A DNA stretch of 64,000 bases from positions 31,670-95,669 of the forward strand of contig SAIX01000013.1 of the NCBI GenBank assembly GCA_004028765.1. The letters run 5' to 3'. The notes under the pieces were generated by a model. It did no database searches. It was given only the letters and a program-made list of their open reading frames with translations, and had not been told where the DNA came from. Source of the stretch: Chitinophagaceae bacterium (GTDB lineage Bacteria; Bacteroidota; Bacteroidia; Chitinophagales; Chitinophagaceae). Each line of letters opens with the position of its first letter. The first letter of the stretch is position 1. A program made the translations under genes and the position numbers. Below, in pieces: positions 9,138 to 16,381 of this stretch.

Positions 9138-10475
9138 TTACACATACTTTGTAACCCCGGGAACAGGGATGGCATAATATCCGTCGGCATCGGGTAAAAC
9201 AGGCGGTGGTGCATCAAAGCTGAAAACTTTGGGCATGATATTGAGATTTGAATTGATCGCCTTATCCCAATCGATCACCTGGCCGCTGTAAGTAGCCATC
9301 CTTCCGAGTATGGAAGTCATGGTACTCTTTGCGCCGTTTTCCGCATCCGCAAATTTGTATTCCCCTTTTGCGATGGCGGCAAACAGTTCATCATGTTCTA
9401 CCTGGTACGGATTGGGCTCTCCTTTTTTATCAAACGTATAAAGCGCCTTTCCGGTACTGTCGGTGATCTTTGCGGCACCACACCATATTTTTCCTTTTGT
9501 ACCGATGAGCAGTTCATCCACCTTGCTCATCGTTTTCGGGATATGCCTGCACTGGCTGTTTAAAATGCTTCCGTCTGCATACGTGAATTCAACGTAGTGG
9601 TGATCAAATATCTCACCATGGTCTTTTCCTTTTCTTACCTGGCGGCCACCCATTCCCTGCGCCTTTACCGGATAGCTTCCTTTGAACCAGTTGATCACAT
9701 CGAGGTTATGGATATGCTGCTCGGTGATATGGTCGCCGCAAAGCCATACAAAATAATACCAGTTGCGCATCTGGTACTCCATTTCTGTTTGGCCTGCTTT
9801 ACGGGGGCGCACCCAAACACCATCATTGTTCCACCAGGCCTGTGCCGAAGTGATATCGCCGATCATATCTTTCCGCTTAAACAATTCACGGTACGAATTC
9901 TGGTAATGCCTTTGCAACCCAACCACCACATTCAGTTTTTTCTGTTTGGCGGCTTCGGCTGTGGCCAGTACTTTTTGTACACCAGCCGGATCTGTGGCCA
10001 CCGGCTTTTCCATGAATACGTGTTTGTTCTGTTTGATGGCTTCCTCGAAATGGATCGGCCGGAAACCAGGAGGTGTGGCGATCAATACCACATCTGCCAG
10101 CGGGATCACTTTCTGGTATGCATCAAAGCCTGTAAATTTTCTTTCCTCCGGTACATCCACTCTTTTTTTGATACTGGCCATTTTAGGATCAGACCCATCA
10201 TCAGTGGTAAGCGATTTGTAACAGTTGTCGAGGTTGTCGCGGAAGGCATCGGCCATTGCCACGAGTTTTACATTCTGTGTGGTAGACAGTGCCTGCATGG
10301 CAGCGCCGGTACCCCGGCCACCGCAACCGATAAGTGCGATTTTGATCACATCATCTGATCCGGAAAAATAATTGGCCTGAGAAATCAGCGGAGCGGCAAT
10401 TAATCCGCCGGCGATCAGGGAACTCTGTTTTACAAAATCCCTGCGGCTCGTGTTACGGGAAGCATCGTTGTGCAT
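9138..10475 (-). CDS. Gfo/Idh/MocA-family oxidoreductase with Tat signal
   Basis: The 445-residue product carries a twin-arginine leader (NTSRRDFVKQSSLIAGG). The Rossmann domain starts at IKIALIGCGGRGTGAA and includes the family motif FMEKPVATD. The C-terminal domain has ITEQHIHNLDVINWF and EFTYADGSILNSQCRH. It differs from the copy at 3218 in its Rossmann start (GCGGRG against GFSDRH), so the two are not recent duplicates. It is the last gene of a minus-strand run with the FGE-like and ApbE genes. Together with DUF1080 it could form an exported 3-keto-glycoside pathway; this is inference. An intrinsic terminator follows directly. Confidence 0.88.
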   Translation of the reverse strand: MHNDASRNTSRRDFVKQSSLIAGGLIAAPLISQANYFSGSDDVIKIALIGCGGRGTGAAMQALSTTQNVKLVAMADAFRDNLDNCYKSLTTDDGSDPKMASIKKRVDVPEERKFTGFDAYQKVIPLADVVLIATPPGFRPIHFEEAIKQNKHVFMEKPVATDPAGVQKVLATAEAAKQKKLNVVVGLQRHYQNSYRELFKRKDMIGDITSAQAWWNNDGVWVRPRKAGQTEMEYQMRNWYYFVWLCGDHITEQHIHNLDVINWFKGSYPVKAQGMGGRQVRKGKDHGEIFDHHYVEFTYADGSILNSQCRHIPKTMSKVDELLIGTKGKIWCGAAKITDSTGKALYTFDKKGEPNPYQVEHDELFAAIAKGEYKFADAENGAKSTMTSILGRMATYSGQVIDWDKAINSNLNIMPKVFSFDAPPPVLPDADGYYAIPVPGVTKYV

Positions 10476-10491
10476 ATAAAAGGATTTAGGG

Positions 10492-11445
10492 TTAACGACC
10501 TGTATATTGTTTAAAAAACTTTTCGGCTTCTTCTTCAGAGGGCTGTTTCAACGGGCGAACAATGCGGAAACCCACCCACATGGCTTCGGTTAACCACCAT
10601 TTGCTTTTGGGTATCTGCGGGTCGCGGATATTCCAGTCGGGAGTGGATGCAATACGACACGCACTCCTCAGGTCTGCCGCGCGGCTAGCAAACCCGCCGC
10701 CACGCAATGCTTTTGGATATTTTGCCGGTGTTGCTTCCACCATCGGATCGGTGGCACCGGCGATCTTTTCATATCTTTTTTCATCATAGTGGTCTATCGT
10801 CCATTCCATTACATTTCCCATCATATCATACAATCCCCATGCGTTGGGGAGCTTCTGTCCAACCTTATGGTATTTGTCTTCACTGTTAGCTGCGAACCAC
10901 GCGTATTTTTCAAGCTGTGTACTGTCGTCACCAAAATAAAAAGTACTGGTGCTTCCAGCCCTGCAGGCATATTCCCATTCTGCTTCGGTAGGGAGGCGGT
11001 AAAAGATCCCCGTTTTATGATACAACCAGCGGCAATACATCAGTGCGGCGAGTTGCGACATACTGTTCACAGGGTAACCGCCTTCTTTACCCATGCCCCA
11101 GCTAAGATCAACATATTGCGGACTGGGCCGCGTGATTGCATCCACGTCTGCGTTTTCGCTGGTGGTTTCATCTTTATAGAAAGCATCGAATTCATCCCGG
11201 GTAACTTCATAGGCACCCATCCAGAAAGCAGAGATGTTGATTTTCTGCTGCGGGCCTTCGTCGTTTTTTCTTCCTTTCTCATTTGGATTGCTCCCGATCT
11301 GGAAACTGCCTTGCGGGACAGGCACCATTTTACAGTTCAGGTTACTGCCGGGTATCGGTTGCTGATAGGGGGTGAAATTCTGTGACTGACAAAAAACAAA
11401 GCCTGGTACGGATAAAAGCAAAACGGCAAATACGAATGGCCTCAC
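10492..11445 (-). CDS. Secreted FGE/SUMF1-fold protein lacking the FGE cysteine pair
   Basis: The 317-residue protein has a signal peptide (MRPFVFAVLLLSVPGFVFCQ) and one formylglycine-generating-enzyme-like domain (about residues 33-305). Hallmarks are VPQGSFQIGS, GAYEVTRDEFDAFY, RLPTEAEWEYACRAG, NAWGLYDMMGNVMEW and ALRGGGF. Genuine FGE has two active-site cysteines in the segment after RGGSF. Here that segment reads RGGGFASRAADLRSACR, so the expected FLC and SYC cysteines are absent. No sulfatase lies in the window either. It is more likely a non-sulfatase-activating member of the superfamily, perhaps a sugar-binding or unrelated oxidase protein. It lies 16 bases upstream of the Gfo/Idh gene on the minus strand. 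Confidence 0.85.
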   Translation of the reverse strand: MRPFVFAVLLLSVPGFVFCQSQNFTPYQQPIPGSNLNCKMVPVPQGSFQIGSNPNEKGRKNDEGPQQKINISAFWMGAYEVTRDEFDAFYKDETTSENADVDAITRPSPQYVDLSWGMGKEGGYPVNSMSQLAALMYCRWLYHKTGIFYRLPTEAEWEYACRAGSTSTFYFGDDSTQLEKYAWFAANSEDKYHKVGQKLPNAWGLYDMMGNVMEWTIDHYDEKRYEKIAGATDPMVEATPAKYPKALRGGGFASRAADLRSACRIASTPDWNIRDPQIPKSKWWLTEAMWVGFRIVRPLKQPSEEEAEKFFKQYTGR

Positions 11446-11488
11446 GGGAAAAAATTGAATGAGTAAGGTAAGGATAATATCAATAAGT

Positions 11489-12511
11489 TCAGGGTTTCCA
11501 GAAACGGTCGAACCCCTTTGTTTTGTGATAAATCACGATATCGTTTTCGACAACTGTAACCATGAGCTCAGCATGCATTTTTGATGCAAGCTGTTTGGCT
11601 TCTTCAATCGGTAAAATGCTGCAGGCTGTTGCAAGCCAGTCGGCGGTTGCACCGTCACCGGCAATCACTGTTACATTTTTTTGTGATTGAATACCATACC
11701 CCGTTCGCGGGTCGATGATATGCGAATATTTTTTACCCTCATGTTCTATGTATTGATAAGCATCTCCCGATGTGGCTACGGCCCTCTTTTTCAATAACAA
11801 TCTTTTTGCAAGCAGTTCATCGGTGGTTTCAGGAATATTTACGCCTACCGTCCAGCCGCGCGTACCCGGTGGTGCATCCGTCATAGCCATATCACCCCCT
11901 GCATCTGCCAGTGCATGAAGGATACCCTTGCTCCGGAGGTATTCTACGAGCGTCTGTGCGGCGTACCCTTTGGCGATGCCGCCAAAATCGAGCCTGGTTC
12001 CTGCCGGTATATAGATACTTTTTTCAGCATGGTTAAAACGGATCTTCTGAAACCCTGTTAAAAGCAAAGCCTGCCTGATCAGGCCACTGTCCGGGAATTT
12101 TTTTTCTTTTCGCGCTTTGCGCCAGATACGGCTCAGGTTACCCACGCTTACATCAAATGCGCCATGGCTCTGCAAAAATGCTTTCTGTGATAATAACAAA
12201 AGATCCCATAGCAGCGGGGAAGGAAATTGTTTGCCCGCATTCCTGCAAAGAGTATTCAATTCACTGGTACTGTCATAATCGCTTAACACCCGGTTCATCG
12301 AATCAACCTGCGCATAACATTCCTTTGCGAGGCGCATGGCTTTGAGGCTGTCATCTGCATAAAAAATAATGTTGAAGGGAGAACCCATTTTATTTTCGCT
12401 GAAACGAAAACGCTGTAGTTGTGTAAACCCAATGCTTACTGTGAGTAAGCTGAGTATAAGTAAACCGGTATGGCGCGACAAGAGATAATGATTTATTGCG
12501 TTCGAATCCAT
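11489..12511 (-). CDS. apbE: FAD:protein FMN transferase (ApbE family)
   Basis: The 340-residue product begins with a hydrophobic export segment (HTGLLILSLLTVSIGFTQ) and continues as an ApbE domain. Seen motifs include the FSENKMGSPFNIIFYA start, GAFDVSVGNLSRIWRK, DFGGIAKGYAAQTL, ADAGGDMAM, and the metal-binding C-terminal stretch SHIIDPRTGYG followed by ADWLATA. ApbE attaches FMN to threonine residues of target flavoproteins in the periplasm. No obvious flavinylated partner is nearby. The start codon lies only 26 bases from the divergent TIM-barrel gene, so the two promoters must overlap coding sequence or each other. Confidence 0.92.
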   Translation of the reverse strand: MDSNAINHYLLSRHTGLLILSLLTVSIGFTQLQRFRFSENKMGSPFNIIFYADDSLKAMRLAKECYAQVDSMNRVLSDYDSTSELNTLCRNAGKQFPSPLLWDLLLLSQKAFLQSHGAFDVSVGNLSRIWRKARKEKKFPDSGLIRQALLLTGFQKIRFNHAEKSIYIPAGTRLDFGGIAKGYAAQTLVEYLRSKGILHALADAGGDMAMTDAPPGTRGWTVGVNIPETTDELLAKRLLLKKRAVATSGDAYQYIEHEGKKYSHIIDPRTGYGIQSQKNVTVIAGDGATADWLATACSILPIEEAKQLASKMHAELMVTVVENDIVIYHKTKGFDRFWKP

Positions 12512-12537
12512 AAATTTAAGCAGGAAAATAATGCCAT

Positions 12538-13461
12538 ATGAAAAGAAGAAATTTTATGCAGCAGTCGTTGCTGGCAGGTGGTTCTATTCTTACTGTGGGA
12601 ACTGCTTTTGCGAAGAAAGACAGAGAAGCCATTCTCGATAACAAAGAACCCTTTCACCTCCCTTATGCCATACACGACGGCATGTTTAAAAATCATGGCG
12701 GGAATGATTTTGTTGACCAGATACAGTTTGCACATAGCATGGGGTTCAGGGCACTGGAAGACAATGGCATGATGAGCCGCACACCCGAACAACAGAAAAA
12801 AATAGGAGATGCGATTGAAAAACTGGGATGGCGCATGGGTGTTTTTGTAAATGAATTTGATAAATGGCCTTTATCGACCAATATGACCAGCGGCAAAAAA
12901 GAATGGCGCGATAAATTTATCCAGTATTGCAAAGACTCGGTTGAAGTGGCAAAACGCTGCCATGCAAAATGGATCACGGTGGTACCGGGGAATTATGACC
13001 GCACTTTGCCGATGGGTTTTCAGACAGCCAATGTAATTGAAACACTTCGCCGCGGCGCAGAGATACTGGAACCGCACGGACTGGTCATGGTATTGGAACC
13101 GCTGAGTGATACACCCGATCTTTTTCTCCGCAATTCCGACCAAACCTATGCCATCTGCAAAGCAATCAACAGTCCTTCCTGCAAAATATTGTTTGATATG
13201 TACCACATGCAGCGCAATGAAGGCAATATGATCGCGAATATCGACAGGGCATGGGATGAGATCGGATATTTCCAGATCGGCGATAACCCGGGCCGCAAAG
13301 AGCCCGGCACAGGCGAAGTAAACTATAAAAATATTTTTAAGCACCTGCACGAAAAAGGATATACCGGTATACTCGGTATGGAGCATGGCAATGCCAAGCC
13401 CGGTAAAGAAGGAGAACTCGCGCTCGTCAAAGCCTATCGCGAAGCAGATGATTTTTTGTGA
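12538..13461 (+). CDS. Sugar isomerase/epimerase, hydroxypyruvate-isomerase-like TIM barrel with Tat signal
   Basis: The 307-residue protein has a twin-arginine leader (MKRRNFMQQSLLAGGSILTVG) and an AP-endonuclease-2-type TIM barrel. Family features are the metal-binding Glu and Asp stations at LVMVLEPLSDTPDLF, ILFDMYHMQRNEGN, GYFQIGDNPGRKEPGTGEVNY and the C-terminal LGMEHGN. Export through Tat is common for the members found near Gfo/Idh oxidoreductases in Bacteroidota, where they isomerise or hydrate keto-sugars. The substrate is unknown. It leads a plus-strand run with the PhyH dioxygenase 12 bases downstream. Confidence 0.87.
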   Translation: MKRRNFMQQSLLAGGSILTVGTAFAKKDREAILDNKEPFHLPYAIHDGMFKNHGGNDFVDQIQFAHSMGFRALEDNGMMSRTPEQQKKIGDAIEKLGWRMGVFVNEFDKWPLSTNMTSGKKEWRDKFIQYCKDSVEVAKRCHAKWITVVPGNYDRTLPMGFQTANVIETLRRGAEILEPHGLVMVLEPLSDTPDLFLRNSDQTYAICKAINSPSCKILFDMYHMQRNEGNMIANIDRAWDEIGYFQIGDNPGRKEPGTGEVNYKNIFKHLHEKGYTGILGMEHGNAKPGKEGELALVKAYREADDFL

Positions 13462-13473
13462 TCAATCCTTACT

Positions 13474-14316
13474 ATGATAACAAAACTTACAAGCGAACAG
13501 TTATTGGCCTATGAAAGAGACGGGTTTCTTTTTCTGAGGGGGTTTTGCAGTAAACCGGAAATTGAAAAATTACATAGTACCGCTATCCAGGACGATGCGA
13601 TGCAGAAAAATGCACTTGACCTTACTGACCGGTCAGGAAAGAAAACCCGTTTGTCGCTGTGGTTCACACCGGGCAATGATGTGTTCGGCTATCTCACCCG
13701 GAGTGAAAAAATGATCGCATGTATCGGTGACCTTTTAGGGCATGAGTCGCCGGTCTGCCATTTTCATTCAAAACTCATGCAAAAAGAGCCCCATGTAGGT
13801 GGTGCATGGGAGTGGCACCAGGATTACGGGTATTGGTATAAAAACCAGTTCATGTTTCCTGATCGGTTAATCAGTGTGATGGTTGCACTAACGGAAGCCA
13901 ATGCAAAAAACGGATGTCTCCAGGTGATCCGTGGCTCGCATAAAATGGGAAGGGTAAATCATGGCTTTTCGGGTGAACAGGTAGGTGCTGATATGACAAT
14001 GGTGAACAATGCCCTCCGGACGATGGAACTTTTGTATTGCGAACTGGCTCCGGGAGATGCTTTGTTTTTTCATCCAAACCTTCTGCACAGATCGGAAGCC
14101 AATCTTTCTGACCGGCCCAGGTGGTCGATCATATCCTGTTATTCACTTCAGTCGAATATTGCCTATAACGAAAAATCAACCTCATGGCAACAGCCGGTTT
14201 CAGTGGTACCGGATGAAGCCTTGTTACAATGGGATGCTGCTTCTTTGTCTGAGGCCGATTTCCTGAAAAAAGAAAATGATCCGGCACTGAAGGAAACAAT
14301 CTGGGATAAAAAATAA
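13474..14316 (+). CDS. Phytanoyl-CoA dioxygenase (PhyH) family protein
   Basis: The 280-residue protein keeps the Fe(II)/2-oxoglutarate dioxygenase triad: His115 and Asp117 in WEWHQDYGY, and His205 in LLHRSEAN, followed by an Arg (RPRWSI) that would bind 2-oxoglutarate. It has no signal peptide, so it is cytoplasmic. PhyH proteins in Bacteroidota sugar loci are common but mostly uncharacterised; the substrate here is unknown. It lies between the TIM-barrel isomerase and the sialate O-acetylesterase-type gene. Confidence 0.87.
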   Translation: MITKLTSEQLLAYERDGFLFLRGFCSKPEIEKLHSTAIQDDAMQKNALDLTDRSGKKTRLSLWFTPGNDVFGYLTRSEKMIACIGDLLGHESPVCHFHSKLMQKEPHVGGAWEWHQDYGYWYKNQFMFPDRLISVMVALTEANAKNGCLQVIRGSHKMGRVNHGFSGEQVGADMTMVNNALRTMELLYCELAPGDALFFHPNLLHRSEANLSDRPRWSIISCYSLQSNIAYNEKSTSWQQPVSVVPDEALLQWDAASLSEADFLKKENDPALKETIWDKK

Positions 14317-14342
14317 TCCCGCGATAACCCAAACATCACCTT

Positions 14343-16313
14343 ATGCAAAAAGCCCTCTTGTTGATCGTACTGATCGTATCAACACTCTCCTCTAAATCCC
14401 AATTACATGTGGCAGGTATTTTTTCCGACAGTATGGTTTTGCAAAGAGGACGTGCAATACCTGTCTGGGGCTGGGCAACTTCTGGTGAAAAAGTAACTGT
14501 TCATTTTCATCAGCAACATAAAACAGCCATCACAGACGCGAAAGGGAAATGGCAGGTATCATTGGACGCTGAGCAGGCAGGGGGGCCTTATACACTTTCG
14601 GTAGAAGGAAATACAAAACAGCAATTTGTAAATGTGCTGGTAGGCGATGTGTGGATCTGCTCCGGCCAATCGAATATGGAATGGAATGTGGCCAATTCAA
14701 ATAACGGGAAGCAGGAAGTTGCTTCGGCTGATTACCCGATGATCAGGCATATCAAGATCAATAATCTCGTATCTGATAAACCGTTGGATGATATCAAAGC
14801 GAACAGTGGCTGGCATGCTGCATCGCCTGCGCATGCAGGTAACTTTACTGCGGTGGGTTATTTTTTTGCAAGAGAATTGTACCGGAAATTAAAAATACCC
14901 ATCGGGCTCATCAATACCACCTGGGGTGGCACCAATGTGGAAACATGGATCAGCCGTGAAGCCTTGCAAAGTAATCCGGAATTTAAAGACCTGATGCTTT
15001 CGTTGCCATCCTTGAATCTGGACTCTCTACAGATGATCAAAAAAAAGGCTTTAGTATCAGGTGTTGAAAAATTACAGGGCAGCCTGCCCGCACCCGGTGT
15101 AAGCTTATCCTGGAAAAATGCCGGTTACGACGATTCAAAATGGCCACTGATGAAAGTGCCGGGTTTGTGGGAAGAGAAATCGCTTCCCGATCTGGATGGA
15201 CAGGTATGGTTCCGGAAAAATTTTATACTCACAAAAGAACAGGCAGCTAAAGGGGCGGATTTATTGCTGGGCATGATCGATGATAACGACAGTGCCTGGA
15301 TAAATGGAAAACTGGTTGGCGAAACGAACGGATATAACAAGAACCGGATTTATATCGTTGCCCCGGGTATTTTGAAAGAAGGCAGCAACAGCCTTGTAGT
15401 GAAAATAGATGATACCGGCGGTGGTGGTGGTTTTTATAGCAAACCTGCTGACCTCTCTCTAAAGTTGCCAGGTGGTGACGAAATACCCCTTGCAGGTGAC
15501 TGGTATTTTCAGGTGGCTACGATTTCTTATCATAACAGTACAGGGCCCAACAGCTTCCCTTCTTTATTATTCAATGCCATGCTGAACCCGCTCATCCCGT
15601 ATGGCATGAAAGGGGCTTTATGGTACCAGGGAGAGAGCAATGCCGGTCGCGCTTACCAATACCGCCAGGCATTTCCTCTGCTGATCAACGACTGGCGTAG
15701 CAGGTGGAATCAGGGCGATTTTCCTTTTTATTTTGTACAGCTCTCCAGTTTTAATTCAGCGAATGGCAATAGTAACCAGGGAAGTACCTGGGCAGAACTC
15801 CGCGAAGCGCAAACATTTACTTTGGCTTTACCGAATACCGGAATGGCCGTTACGACTGATATCGGCAATGCAACAGACATTCACCCGAGAAATAAACAGG
15901 ATGTTGGCAAAAGGCTGGCTGCGATTGCGTTTAACCAATTGTACCAGGGTAAAAATGTTTACAGCGGCCCGCAATATCTGTCTATGAAAACCGAAGGCAA
16001 CCAGGCGATTCTTTCTTTTACACATACCGGTTCCGGGTTACAGTTTGGTGCGGCCGGTGGTGCAACAGCCGGCGGATTTGAAATTGCCGGACAGGATGGA
16101 AAATTTTTTCCCGCCAATGCGGTGATAAAGGGGAACACGGTTGTGGTGTCTGCCCCAGAAGTAAAGAGCCCGGCTTCGGTGCATTATGCCTGGGCCGACG
16201 ATGCCGGTAACGCCAACCTTTTTAACAAAGAAGGATTTCCTGCATGCCCTTTTCGTACAGACCAGTGGAAAGGTATTACGGAAAAAAATAAATACACTGT
16301 AGCTAACCAATAA
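14343..16313 (+). CDS. Secreted sialate O-acetylesterase-type esterase with inserted jelly-roll domain
   Basis: The 656-residue protein has a signal peptide (ending near residue 20) and an SGNH-type esterase fold. The nucleophile Ser110 lies in GQSNMEW, and the Asp/His pair Asp512/His514 in TDIHPRN. A beta-galactosidase-like jelly-roll insert occupies about residues 270-380 (WFRKNFILTKEQ, DDNDSAWINGKLVGETNGYN). The second family member at 25228 lacks this insert. The family removes O-acetyl groups from sialic acid, or from xylan and rhamnogalacturonan in plant-polymer loci. Because its neighbours are GH78 rhamnosidases, an acetylated plant pectin is as likely a substrate as sialic acid. Confidence 0.87.
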   Translation: MQKALLLIVLIVSTLSSKSQLHVAGIFSDSMVLQRGRAIPVWGWATSGEKVTVHFHQQHKTAITDAKGKWQVSLDAEQAGGPYTLSVEGNTKQQFVNVLVGDVWICSGQSNMEWNVANSNNGKQEVASADYPMIRHIKINNLVSDKPLDDIKANSGWHAASPAHAGNFTAVGYFFARELYRKLKIPIGLINTTWGGTNVETWISREALQSNPEFKDLMLSLPSLNLDSLQMIKKKALVSGVEKLQGSLPAPGVSLSWKNAGYDDSKWPLMKVPGLWEEKSLPDLDGQVWFRKNFILTKEQAAKGADLLLGMIDDNDSAWINGKLVGETNGYNKNRIYIVAPGILKEGSNSLVVKIDDTGGGGGFYSKPADLSLKLPGGDEIPLAGDWYFQVATISYHNSTGPNSFPSLLFNAMLNPLIPYGMKGALWYQGESNAGRAYQYRQAFPLLINDWRSRWNQGDFPFYFVQLSSFNSANGNSNQGSTWAELREAQTFTLALPNTGMAVTTDIGNATDIHPRNKQDVGKRLAAIAFNQLYQGKNVYSGPQYLSMKTEGNQAILSFTHTGSGLQFGAAGGATAGGFEIAGQDGKFFPANAVIKGNTVVVSAPEVKSPASVHYAWADDAGNANLFNKEGFPACPFRTDQWKGITEKNKYTVANQ

Positions 16314-16381
16314 CCATCCGGTATGGTACAGGATTGTGTTCTCCCCGTTGCCTGTTATCTTACCGGTATAAAATGCTTGTC

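Noticed and set aside
9597..10358. 253-codon plus-strand open frame inside the Gfo/Idh gene
   Set aside because: It is antisense to a Gfo/Idh gene whose catalytic motifs are intact; no domain is visible.
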